Part shown: positions 44,426 through 52,304 of the stretch, one piece after another
How positions within the stretch are numbered: the stretch's first letter is position 1
How the letters are laid out: each line of letters opens with the position of its first letter
NCBI RefSeq assembly: GCF_040112705.1
Contig: NZ_CP157804.1
Location: forward strand, 3,590,001 to 3,654,000
Origin: Flagellimonas sp. MMG031
Lineage (GTDB): Bacteria; Bacteroidota; Bacteroidia; Flavobacteriales; Flavobacteriaceae
DNA: 64,000 nt
Direction of reading: 5' to 3'
The notes under the pieces: model-generated
Seen by the model: the letters and a program-made list of their open reading frames with translations, nothing else
The model's database searches: none
What the model was told of the DNA's origin: nothing
Position numbers and translations under genes: made by a program

Positions 44426-45843
44426 GAATATTGTTGACCGGGGCCAATGGCTATATCGGAATGCGGCTATTGCCCAAGCTTTTGGATATGGGGCACGAGG
44501 TCATTTGTGCCGTACGCGATGAAAAACGGCTTTCGGTAGATGCCAAGGTGCGTTCCCAAATAGAGGTTGTTGAAATTGATTTTTTGGAAGACCCGGCAAA
44601 CCAAAACATCCCAAAGAACATTGATGCCGCCTACTATCTGATACATTCCATGACCTCCTCCGTATCAGATTTTGATAAAAAAGAGGCCCAAGCGGCGAAA
44701 AACTTCAATACCTTATTGGAAGGTACGCAATGCAAACAGGTGATTTACCTGAGCGGCATTGTCAACGACAAAGAACTTTCGAAGCACTTGAGCTCGCGTA
44801 AAAACGTCGAGGAGATTCTCTATAAAGGTGATTTTGAATTGACCGTGCTTCGAGCAGGCATCATAGTTGGGTCAGGGAGTTCATCCTTCGAGATTATCCG
44901 TGATCTCTGCGAAAAACTACCAGTAATGATAACCCCCAAATGGGTGCTCACCAAAACACAACCGATTGCCATTCGGGATGTTATACAATTTCTCACAGGC
45001 GTTTTGGGCAATCAGGATACTTACGGGCAATCCTTTGATATTGGTGGGCCAGATGTGATTACATATAAAGATATGCTTCACGGATATGCCAAAGTTCGGG
45101 GCTTTAAAAATTGGATTTTTACCGTTCCCGTAATGACCCCGAAGTTATCGTCCTATTGGCTGTATTTTGTGACCTCTACCTCCTACAAATTGGCCGTTAA
45201 CCTTGTGGATAGCATGAAGATGGAAGTCGTTGCCGAGGATAATCGTTTGCAGCAAATGCTGGGCCTGGAAACCCACAGTTACGAAGAAGCCATTGATATG
45301 GCCTTCAAAAAAATAGAGCAAAACCTTGTCATTAGCAGTTGGAAGGATAGCATTGCCAGCGGACAGATTCAGGAAGACCTCGAAAAATATATCCAAGTAC
45401 CCAAATATGGGGTCTTGCAAGACAAGAAGTCGGTTCCCATCAAGGATGAGCAGGCCGTTTTGGAAAACATTTGGCGCATTGGCGGGGAAACGGGTTGGTA
45501 TTATGGCAACTGGCTCTGGAAGTTCCGTGGGTTTTTGGACAAATTGGTGGGCGGTCCCGGACTGAGAAGGGGACGCACCCATCCAGACCGAATTTTCCCC
45601 GGTGACGCATTGGATTTTTGGCGGGTGTTATTGGCCGATAAAAAATCAAAACGGTTGCTACTTTTCGCCGAAATGAAAACGCCTGGAGAAGCTTGGTTGG
45701 AGTTCAAGATTGCCGATGGCAAGCTGTATCAAACCGCCACCTTTCGTCCTAGAGGGTTATGGGGCAGATTGTACTGGTATTCCGTATTGCCGTTCCACCT
45801 CTTTATTTTCGGGAACATGATCAAGAATATTGCAAAAGTGTAA
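44422..45843 (+). CDS. NAD(P)-binding protein with C-terminal DUF2867
   Basis: 473 residues. Residues 1-300 are an extended SDR fold: LLTGANGYIGMRLLPKLL is the cofactor-binding glycine loop, YYLIHSM and YLSGIV follow. Residues about 315-473 are DUF2867 (WYYGNWLWKFRGFLDKLVGGPGLRRGR, GDALDFWRVL, TPGEAWLEFKI), a START-like lipid-binding fold. Together this is the common Bacteroidota SDR-DUF2867 fusion. It probably reduces or epimerises a small lipid-like molecule (inference). Confidence 0.88.
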   Translation: MRILLTGANGYIGMRLLPKLLDMGHEVICAVRDEKRLSVDAKVRSQIEVVEIDFLEDPANQNIPKNIDAAYYLIHSMTSSVSDFDKKEAQAAKNFNTLLEGTQCKQVIYLSGIVNDKELSKHLSSRKNVEEILYKGDFELTVLRAGIIVGSGSSSFEIIRDLCEKLPVMITPKWVLTKTQPIAIRDVIQFLTGVLGNQDTYGQSFDIGGPDVITYKDMLHGYAKVRGFKNWIFTVPVMTPKLSSYWLYFVTSTSYKLAVNLVDSMKMEVVAEDNRLQQMLGLETHSYEEAIDMAFKKIEQNLVISSWKDSIASGQIQEDLEKYIQVPKYGVLQDKKSVPIKDEQAVLENIWRIGGETGWYYGNWLWKFRGFLDKLVGGPGLRRGRTHPDRIFPGDALDFWRVLLADKKSKRLLLFAEMKTPGEAWLEFKIADGKLYQTATFRPRGLWGRLYWYSVLPFHLFIFGNMIKNIAKV

Positions 45844-46144
45844 GATTTCTTTTTTTATTGAATATGTCAACAGCTGTCACATCGAGCGCAGTCAAGATGT
45901 TTTCATTTGTTGGTCATCATTTCTTGGCATGAGATTTCTCGCCTGCCTACTTGTCGCTGACGAACGTTCGAAATGACAATGGCCCTCTAACTCCCGACTC
46001 CAATGCTGTTAAAATACTATTAAGCCCAATCGGGAAATGCTTTTTTCTTCGCACTTTGTCACAAAATTGGTCCAAGTTCGTCTAACCGTAGGCAACCTTT
46101 TGCCCCCAAAAAGGTGTCTTATCATTGAAACCCAAAGAGCAAAC
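45844..46144. repeat. Intergenic region with an inverted pair of palindromic repeats
   Basis: This 301-bp gap contains no convincing gene. At 45875-45897 is an inverted copy of the TCTCGACTGCGCTCGA repeat. At 45965-45977 is CGTTCGAAATGAC. The outer ends, TGTCACATCGAGCG (45875) and CGTTCGAAATGACA (45965), form an imperfect inverted pair, so 45875-45978 may be one 104-bp element. The rest shows nothing I can name. Confidence 0.6.
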
Positions 46145-47650
46145 ATGTCAATTTCAAAGTCATTTTTCATCAGATGTATAGTTGTATTGCTAGGTGTCCC
46201 GCTTTCCGCACAGACCATAAGTTCCCGTTTGATCGATGCCAAGACCCAAAAAGGAATTCCCTACGCTACGGTGCAATATGGTGAGCAACTCGGTGTAATC
46301 ACCAACGAGGAAGGCCGTTTTAGTTTTGTTTTGGAAGAAGCTACGCTCGATTCCATTTACATCACTTCCATGGGATACGGCAAAAAGGGATTCACCTTGG
46401 AAAAGTTGCAGGACACTTTGCTTCAGCTTGACCCCAAAGCCATTGAGCTTAGCGGGGTTTATGTTTTTGACAAGGAACTGGAAGTGGATGATATCATTGA
46501 AAAGATGATTGAAAACATCCCTAAAAATGTAAACAAAACTCCCGTAAAACAGCGATTTTTTCTTCGCAAGGCTGAATTGGCCAACATGGAGAAAGTCGAT
46601 TTTGGGTTTGAAAAATCTTCCATAAAAGAGCTGAACAAGGAATTGATGGATAGCATATCGCACAGCATACCCAAAAATGCTTCGCACTATACCGAGAGTT
46701 TTGGCGACCTCTACAAACACAATACGGACTACAAAGTTGACATCATCAAAGCCGCCGATTTGTACGATAAACGAGAGGTAGGCTCTTTCGAGGATCTGGC
46801 CGAACACATGGAGGACATCTTTGTTCAAAACGTAAAACAGGGGTCCTATCTCAAAATAAAGTCGGGCATTTTTAGTGAAAAAATCCAAGTGGATTCCATT
46901 TTGGATACCATGGACGATGAACGCATCGACCAAATGAAAAAGGTAAAGGCCCAAATGGAAAAAGACAGTGTTTCGGGGCTCGTGGATAGTCAACGCTGGC
47001 AGTTCAAGGAGCTTCTAGGGCAACTCTATTTCCAAGAGGACACCAAATTGGACCTTGTGGACAAGACTCGACGTTACGATTTTAAACTTTCCGGTTATGC
47101 CGAAATGGGCGATGCAGGGGTTTACGTGGTGGATTTTTGGCCCAGACGGAGCAGTGCCGATTTTAAAGGTCGCCTCTTCATCAACATTGAGGATTTTGCC
47201 GTGATTCGAATGGATTTTACAAATACCCAACGCCTGCGCAACTTTAGATTGTTGGGTATTACCTATCGGGAAAACGTGTACAAGGGAACCATGCGCTTTG
47301 CCAAATTGCCCAATGGCCGGTACGATCTCCAGTTTATGGAATTGGCCGATGGTAAATATTTTGGTGTGGACCGGCCCCTAAAAGTCGTAGAAAAAAACAA
47401 GCACGTAAAGGGGCGCCGCAAACAGAACGAACTCAAACTGAACATTGACTTTCGGATGAACATCACTTCCAAGTGGGAATTGGTGGTGTTCAACCAAAAC
47501 GAGATTGCCCAAAACGACTTTAACAACTTTACCGAGGACAAGACCGTTCGTGCCACCTATATGCCCCGCTACGATCCCAAGTTTTGGGAAGGCTATACCA
47601 TTATGGAGCCCAACCAAGCCATACGTGGGTTTACGGCGGAGGAAGAGTAG
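46145..47650 (+). CDS. Secreted protein with CarboxypepD_reg-like domain
   Basis: 501 residues from the ATG at 46145; an upstream ATG at 46037 is in frame but would mask the signal peptide (ending PLSAQ). Residues about 25-105 are the carboxypeptidase regulatory-like domain (SSRLIDAKTQKGIPYATVQYGEQ, GVITNEEGRFSF, SMGYGKKGF). The rest is beta-rich with charged helices and is typical of large outer-membrane-associated Bacteroidota proteins; no clear further domain. Probably periplasmic or surface; the role is unknown. Confidence 0.82.
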   Translation: MSISKSFFIRCIVVLLGVPLSAQTISSRLIDAKTQKGIPYATVQYGEQLGVITNEEGRFSFVLEEATLDSIYITSMGYGKKGFTLEKLQDTLLQLDPKAIELSGVYVFDKELEVDDIIEKMIENIPKNVNKTPVKQRFFLRKAELANMEKVDFGFEKSSIKELNKELMDSISHSIPKNASHYTESFGDLYKHNTDYKVDIIKAADLYDKREVGSFEDLAEHMEDIFVQNVKQGSYLKIKSGIFSEKIQVDSILDTMDDERIDQMKKVKAQMEKDSVSGLVDSQRWQFKELLGQLYFQEDTKLDLVDKTRRYDFKLSGYAEMGDAGVYVVDFWPRRSSADFKGRLFINIEDFAVIRMDFTNTQRLRNFRLLGITYRENVYKGTMRFAKLPNGRYDLQFMELADGKYFGVDRPLKVVEKNKHVKGRRKQNELKLNIDFRMNITSKWELVVFNQNEIAQNDFNNFTEDKTVRATYMPRYDPKFWEGYTIMEPNQAIRGFTAEEE

Positions 47651-47773
47651 AAACCCTATCCATCCAATTATCTTTAAGGTAATTAAAATGAGTTTACACC
47701 TGTTAAACCTGGTTAAAGGCCTTATTTGTGTCCGGTTCAATACATTTTAATCAACTTTAACATTTTTTAATTA

Positions 47774-47800
47774 CGTTTATTTCGTTTATTTCGTTTGTTT
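47774..47800. promoter_or_regulatory. Three tandem 9-bp repeats upstream of the toxin-antitoxin pair
   Basis: CGTTTATTT, CGTTTATTT and CGTTTGTTT lie head to tail, 27-53 bp before the antitoxin ATG. They are placed to be an operator for self-repression by the antitoxin. No exact TAnnTTTG is seen. Confidence 0.45.
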
Positions 47801-47826
47801 TGTAGAGTAGAAAACTATAAAGCGTC

Positions 47827-48282
47827 ATGGAAACCTTTCAAAACATCAATAAACCCTCAAAGGATGAGCAAAAAGTTGCACTCAAATCCTATGATGCTTT
47901 GGCATCGATAATCAAGCAACTAAAATCTAACAATCCCGAAATTGAGATTGAGGAAACCCAGGATCGTATTAAGATTCCTTTGAGCGCATTAAAGCTATTG
48001 GGTGATATTCTTGAGGCAATGAGTAAAGGAAAACCATTTTCCCTAGTACCTATTGCAACCGAGGTAACCACTCAAAAAGCCGCTGAGATATTAGGTTGTT
48101 CCAGACCTCACTTTGTCAAGTTATTGGAAAGCGGAGAAATAGAGTTTGTTAAAATCGGTAAACATCGAAGGGTCAAGTTCGAAGATGTGTTAAAATATAA
48201 AAGGAAAATGAAAGCGGCCCAGAAAAAACACATTATCGACATTATGAAATCTGACGAAGAAACAGGATTGTATGATTCATAG
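47827..48282 (+). CDS. HTH excisionase-type antitoxin
   Basis: 151 residues. The second half is a MerR/excisionase helix-turn-helix (TTQKAAEILGCSRPHFVKLLESGEIEFVKIGKHRRVKFEDVLKY), and the first 60 residues are helical with a Glu/Gln-rich segment. It overlaps the PIN toxin start by 11 bp, the usual order for an antitoxin. It probably binds the tandem repeats upstream and neutralises the toxin (inference from arrangement). Confidence 0.85.
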   Translation: METFQNINKPSKDEQKVALKSYDALASIIKQLKSNNPEIEIEETQDRIKIPLSALKLLGDILEAMSKGKPFSLVPIATEVTTQKAAEILGCSRPHFVKLLESGEIEFVKIGKHRRVKFEDVLKYKRKMKAAQKKHIIDIMKSDEETGLYDS

Positions 48283-48835
48283 CGTACGTTTCATCTGTGT
48301 ATTGGACACGAATGTGATTTATCCAATCGAAATTCGTGACTTACTTTTTTGGTTCGCCCACTATGACCTATACACCCCAAAGTGGAGCGAACACATTTTT
48401 GATGAATGGGCAAGAGTGATGGAGCGTAAAGGGGTCTCACCAAACGAAGCAAAGAAAAGAGTGGAAAAGGCAAATTTGGCTTTTCCGGATGCATTGGTCA
48501 ACAATTACTCCGGATTGATTCCTGGCTTAAATTTACCCGATCCAAAAGATTGCCATGTTTTGGCTGCGGCGATCAAAACCAATGCAAATATTATAGTAAC
48601 GAACAATATAAAGGATTTCCCTAAAGACTATCTTTCTTCTTTTGGGTTAACAGCCAAAACTGCAGACGATTTCTTAACAGATATTATTGACCTCAATCCC
48701 GAAGAGGCCATAAAAGCATTTCAAGAAATGGTCCTCTACCGCAGAAATCCAGATTTGGATGAGTATCAGGTACTCGATATGCTCAGAAAACAAGGCTTAA
48801 CCGATACCGCCAATTTTCTGCATTCCCAACTCTAA
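48272..48835 (+). CDS. PIN-domain toxin
   Basis: 187 residues. The PIN nuclease fold carries its acidic residues in VLDTNVIYP (D12), HIFDEW (E, about 47), LPDPKDCHVLAAAI (D, about 91) and NNIKDFPKDY (D, about 115). It is probably a metal-dependent ribonuclease. Paired with the upstream HTH antitoxin; this makes a type II toxin-antitoxin module. Confidence 0.87.
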   Translation: MIHSVRFICVLDTNVIYPIEIRDLLFWFAHYDLYTPKWSEHIFDEWARVMERKGVSPNEAKKRVEKANLAFPDALVNNYSGLIPGLNLPDPKDCHVLAAAIKTNANIIVTNNIKDFPKDYLSSFGLTAKTADDFLTDIIDLNPEEAIKAFQEMVLYRRNPDLDEYQVLDMLRKQGLTDTANFLHSQL

Positions 48836-48990
48836 TTCTGATTGTTTTTTATACACTATTGGTTTCCAAACCGCAGATTTCCGCTAAAGGAATATTCAAG
48901 GCTTGGTTGATAAAATAAAGGAAATGATATTGGTTTTGATAATTCTCCCTTAAACTTATACCTGTTACCCCTATTGTTGTCAAATATGAC

Positions 48991-49239
48991 ATGCACCCAC
49001 TTCCTCAAAACACCTTTCTTTGTCCTGATATGGACAAAGATGAAACTTTTAGTGATTGGATTATAGATAATTACGGTAGTCCAGAACAGCTATCCCAAAT
49101 TTTGGAGCTGGGGATGTTTATGTTGTTCTTTTTAGAAGTGGATACATTCTCCAGAAGGGAGATACAGGATGTAGCTGAAGCCATGCGATCCATTTCGATT
49201 AGATTAAGGAACCAAGGATCAATTGAGCTTACTAAATGA
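48991..49239 (+). CDS. Hypothetical small protein
   Basis: 82 residues; an in-frame ATG at 49030 would give 69. No signal peptide, no recognised domain. The composition looks like a real cytoplasmic helical protein (DETFSDWIIDNYGSPEQLSQILELG, FSRREIQDVAEAMRSISIRLR). It lies after the toxin-antitoxin pair on the same strand, separated by 155 bp that hold nothing I can name, so it may be a third gene of that locus. Confidence 0.5.
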   Translation: MHPLPQNTFLCPDMDKDETFSDWIIDNYGSPEQLSQILELGMFMLFFLEVDTFSRREIQDVAEAMRSISIRLRNQGSIELTK

Positions 49240-49595
49240 AACTAGATAGTTGAGATTAAATTCGCCAAAAATCGTCAATTCGAGTGGCGAGCCATGGCGA
49301 GCTGTATCGAGAATCGATTTTTGAAAACAGGCAAAGGTCTCGATACATTCCAAACTCTATTTGGAAAACTCTACCTGACAGCTAAAAAACCTTCACACGC
49401 AGGGTTTCAGGGTGATTGAACGTCATTTCGAAATGAGATGCACAGCATCGATTGAGAAATCTCATTAATTCTCAGATTTCTCACATCCGTTCGAAATGAC
49501 CAAAAAGTATCTCGGGAAATTTATGCAATTCCTGCCTGCGGTAGCCAAGGCGTATAAAGTAATGGGATACTGAAACAAGTTCAGCATGACTTAAC
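49240..49595. repeat. Intergenic region with several palindromic repeats
   Basis: This 356-bp gap has no gene. It contains GTCAATTCGAG (49274-49284), a 9-bp inverted pair GTATCGAGA (49304-49312) / TCTCGATAC (49338-49346), and GTCATTTCGAA (49422-49432) facing TTCGAAATGAC (49490-49500), a perfect 11-bp inverted pair bounding a 79-bp unit. These share half-sites with the repeats at 45875 and 45965. Confidence 0.6.
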
Positions 49596-50531
49596 TTACG
49601 CCTTAGGCAAAAACACCTCCGCCATCATACATCGAGCACTACCACCTCCACAGGTTTCGATAGTATCCAAAGGACTGTGGATAATGCCGCAATGCTTTTC
49701 AATGGTTTTGATCTGCGCATCCGATAAACTGTTGTACGCTTGGGTGCTCATCACCATAAAACGTTGGTCGTTGGCACCGATTACCTGCAACATATTGCCC
49801 GCAAAGTGGCACATTTGATCCTCCGTAATCCTAATGACTTCCTTACCGTCCATTTTGAGGTGATCCACCACATTCTTTCGTTCCTTTTTGTCATCGATGG
49901 AATCCAAACAGATTATCGCAAAGGTTTCCGCCATGGCCATCATCACATTGGTGTGGTAAATGGGCAAACGCTTATCCTCCACAGTTTGGTTGGCGTGAAA
50001 GATGACAGGAAAGCAATCAAAATCCTCGCAGAACTCGATAAAAAGGTCCTCATTGGCACGTTCGGAAAGGGCACAGTAGGCCTTTTGGTGCACCCGGTCC
50101 ATTAAAATGCTTCCGGTGCCTTCCAAGAATACACCTTCGTCTTCGGCGGCCGTGTAGTCCATAATATTATCGATTTGGAAACCGTTGTCCTCCAGCAATT
50201 CAAATATGTCCTCCCGACGCTCCTTCCTTCGGTTCTCTGCAAACATAGGGTACACGCATACGGTCCCGTTTTGATGAAACGACACCCAGTTGTTCGGGAA
50301 AATGGAATCAGGGGTATCCCGCTCCAAATTGTCGCTAATGGTAATCACATGTACACCATGCTCCCGAAGAACCTTTACAAATTGGTCGAATTCATCCTGT
50401 GCCTTTTTGTTGATTTCGGCATTCTTTAAATGGGGATCCTCCTGAAAATAGTTATTTACGGCAGTCTGCTCGTTCATTCTAAAATTCACGGGGCGTACCA
50501 TTAAAATGGTATTGGTAATCTGTTTTTTCAA
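49596..50531 (-). CDS. ctlX: Citrulline utilization hydrolase CtlX
   Basis: 311 residues. The TTG start is supported by the family N-terminus (TILMVRPVNFRMNEQTAVNNYFQ). It has the guanidino-group-modifying (amidinotransferase) fold: the catalytic Cys is in ETCGGGSARCMMAEVF near the C-terminus, and NNWVSFHQNGTVCVYPM and EGVFLEGTGSI are the CtlX-type motifs. Hydrolyses the ureido group of citrulline or a related compound. It follows the next upstream gene by 52 bp on the same strand, so the two are probably one operon. Confidence 0.9.
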   Translation of the reverse strand: MKKQITNTILMVRPVNFRMNEQTAVNNYFQEDPHLKNAEINKKAQDEFDQFVKVLREHGVHVITISDNLERDTPDSIFPNNWVSFHQNGTVCVYPMFAENRRKERREDIFELLEDNGFQIDNIMDYTAAEDEGVFLEGTGSILMDRVHQKAYCALSERANEDLFIEFCEDFDCFPVIFHANQTVEDKRLPIYHTNVMMAMAETFAIICLDSIDDKKERKNVVDHLKMDGKEVIRITEDQMCHFAGNMLQVIGANDQRFMVMSTQAYNSLSDAQIKTIEKHCGIIHSPLDTIETCGGGSARCMMAEVFLPKA

Positions 50532-50583
50532 GACGTTGACTTTTTTTGATGATTCCTGTGGCAGCAGAAAATTGGGTTAAGAT

Positions 50584-51531
50584 TTATGCTCTGATCAATG
50601 GCATAGTACTGCAACGCAGCAAGCCTTCTTGTTTGGCAATTTCGGCATAGGGTATTTCCTCTACGGTAAATCCTTGGTCACGGAGCCAGTTGTTAAGCCT
50701 TGTAAAGCTTTTTTCGGATACTACCACTTCGGGTGAAATGGAAAACACATTGCTGAACATTTGATACATTTCTTCCTTATCGATTTCAAAAATGTTTTCA
50801 GGACCGAAGTAATCGACCAAATACTGATATTCTTCCTCTACCAAGAAACCATTTTTATGAAGAATGGCCTTGTTGGTACCCACAGGTTGAAAACAACAGT
50901 CCAGATGGAGTGCATTTTCCCTGGGGTCGGTATTGGATTTACGAAGCTCAAAGGATTTTACCGTTTTGTGCGGAAACATTTCACGGATAAACTCTACCGC
51001 TGCTTGATTGGTCCGGGCTGTAATATAGCTGGCGTAATCAGGTTGAGTGTATGTCCCGATAAAAATATGGTCGTTCCATGGCATAACATCGCCACCTTCA
51101 ATATGAACCTCCTCGGGGGGACGTACGATTTTCTCCGGTGCTATCATATCCAAAACCTCATGAATGGCCTCGAATTCCCTTTCCCTATCAGGCAAAATAT
51201 TGGCATGTAACAATTTATCCTCGATAACAAAGGCAATATCACGGGTAAATATCTGATTGCAGTCTTGTAGCACCTCTGGACGGTACACCTTTACCCCATA
51301 CTTTTGGAATACGTTTGCAAAGGCATCCATTTCCTTGATCATATCGGCCTCTTTTGGGTAGGTACCTGCCTTGATGTGCTCAATGGATTTAGGGTCGTAA
51401 GCTTCCTCAATAGTGGGCACGGGGCCATTGCTCTCAGCTGTGCCCAAGATTACGGCCTTTAATCTACTGGTTTCATCTACTATGTTCAAATCCAACATAT
51501 TGGGGTCTTTTAAAGTCGAAACTATCGACAT
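50584..51531 (-). CDS. Amidinotransferase/dimethylarginase-like protein
   Basis: 315 residues; a second ATG at 51498 could be the true start. It shares the guanidino-modifying fold with CtlX: FTRDIAFVIEDKLLHANI, VHIEGGDVMPWNDHIFIG, ENALHLDCCFQPVG (catalytic His region) and LLRCSTMPL (catalytic Cys at the C-terminus). It is probably a hydrolase or transferase of arginine-like substrates; the exact activity is not fixed by sequence alone. It is co-directional with ctlX (52-bp gap). Confidence 0.82.
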   Translation of the reverse strand: MSIVSTLKDPNMLDLNIVDETSRLKAVILGTAESNGPVPTIEEAYDPKSIEHIKAGTYPKEADMIKEMDAFANVFQKYGVKVYRPEVLQDCNQIFTRDIAFVIEDKLLHANILPDREREFEAIHEVLDMIAPEKIVRPPEEVHIEGGDVMPWNDHIFIGTYTQPDYASYITARTNQAAVEFIREMFPHKTVKSFELRKSNTDPRENALHLDCCFQPVGTNKAILHKNGFLVEEEYQYLVDYFGPENIFEIDKEEMYQMFSNVFSISPEVVVSEKSFTRLNNWLRDQGFTVEEIPYAEIAKQEGLLRCSTMPLIRA

Positions 51532-51567
51532 TTGCGATTTGGGATGATATCCCTAACAATTCTGTGG

Positions 51568-51575
51568 CAAATCTA
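51568..51575 (-). promoter_or_regulatory. Possible -7 element of the guanidino operon
   Basis: On the minus strand TAGATTTG matches TAnnTTTG exactly and lies 36 bp before the ATG at 51531. A good -33 box is not visible. Confidence 0.35.
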
Positions 51576-51731
51576 GTGTTTTACAACAATTTTACCATTG
51601 CTACATTACAGAAAATACATTGATTTATTAACCTTTTTAAACGTAAAACAAGGGAATGTAATCTTAAGGGAAATTCGTGTTATCCAAATAGTTAAAATAC
51701 GCTTGTTTATCAAAAAACTGACAAATATCAG

Positions 51732-51761
51732 TTTGATGATATCTTTTAATTACTACTTTTG
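51732..51761 (+). promoter_or_regulatory. Bacteroidota promoter of the 155-residue gene
   Basis: TTTG (51732-51735), an 18-bp spacer and TACTTTTG (51754-51761) match the Bacteroidota primary-sigma consensus very well, with the ATG 20 bp downstream at 51782. Confidence 0.7.
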
Positions 51762-51781
51762 AAATAAGATTTTTCCTACTT

Positions 51782-52249
51782 ATGAAAAAATTAGTACTTA
51801 CATTTGTTTTGTTGGCGAGTGTGTTTATTGTAATGGGCAGCATTAATGCCATTTCAAATATGGAGCATTTTAATTTTATCTCCAAAACTGGCCCAAAAGC
51901 TCCCATCGAATCGGTTTACTCCGTAAAATATGATGATTGCATTACAGAAGAAGACCTTCCAGAGGGTTTTGGCCTGTACACGCATCAATTGACCGATCAA
52001 CATGTGGCATGGGATTACAAGAAGGTAAGTCAATCCGCTAAAAAATATGGGGCCTCCTTGGATTCCACCCTTAAAAACCTGAGCACGGTGGATGCCCATG
52101 ATTTTATCCATAAAACTTTCCAAAATGCCAAAAGTGCGGTTATGGATGAAGATGTTTCACCTATCCAGAAACACTACCATTATGAAATTATGCGCATGTG
52201 CTTGGAAAGAGACAAGCACCTCAACCAAAATATGATAGGCAAGCTATAA
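51782..52249 (+). CDS. Hypothetical exported protein
   Basis: 155 residues, not recognised. The N-terminus is a hydrophobic helix (KLVLTFVLLASVFIVMGSINA) that could be a signal peptide or anchor. The mature part has alternating charged and hydrophobic stretches and a helical C-terminal half (HDFIHKTFQNAKSAVMDED, HYHYEIMRMCLERDKHLNQNMIGKL). A textbook promoter precedes it and a strong terminator follows, so it is a single-gene unit. Confidence 0.78.
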   Translation: MKKLVLTFVLLASVFIVMGSINAISNMEHFNFISKTGPKAPIESVYSVKYDDCITEEDLPEGFGLYTHQLTDQHVAWDYKKVSQSAKKYGASLDSTLKNLSTVDAHDFIHKTFQNAKSAVMDEDVSPIQKHYHYEIMRMCLERDKHLNQNMIGKL

Positions 52250-52261
52250 GTTTGAGCCAAA

Positions 52262-52284
52262 AAAAGGGGCAAACTGCCCCTTTT
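52262..52284. terminator. Bidirectional intrinsic terminator
   Basis: AAAAGGGGCA (52262-52271) pairs with TGCCCCTTTT (52275-52284) around an AAC loop. It lies between the convergent 155-residue gene and citrate synthase and has T-runs on both strands. Confidence 0.9.
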
Positions 52285-52304
52285 CATTTTATTCGTCCCA
52301 AGTC

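Noticed and set aside
46190..46993. 267-codon open frame on the minus strand
   Set aside because: Antisense to the CarboxypepD_reg-like gene, no recognisable motif and a Phe/Ile/Gly-rich composition typical of reverse-frame shadows.
45875..49500. CRISPR array
   Set aside because: The repeats are short, irregularly spaced, inverted as often as direct, and have no constant repeat/spacer unit; no cas gene is near.
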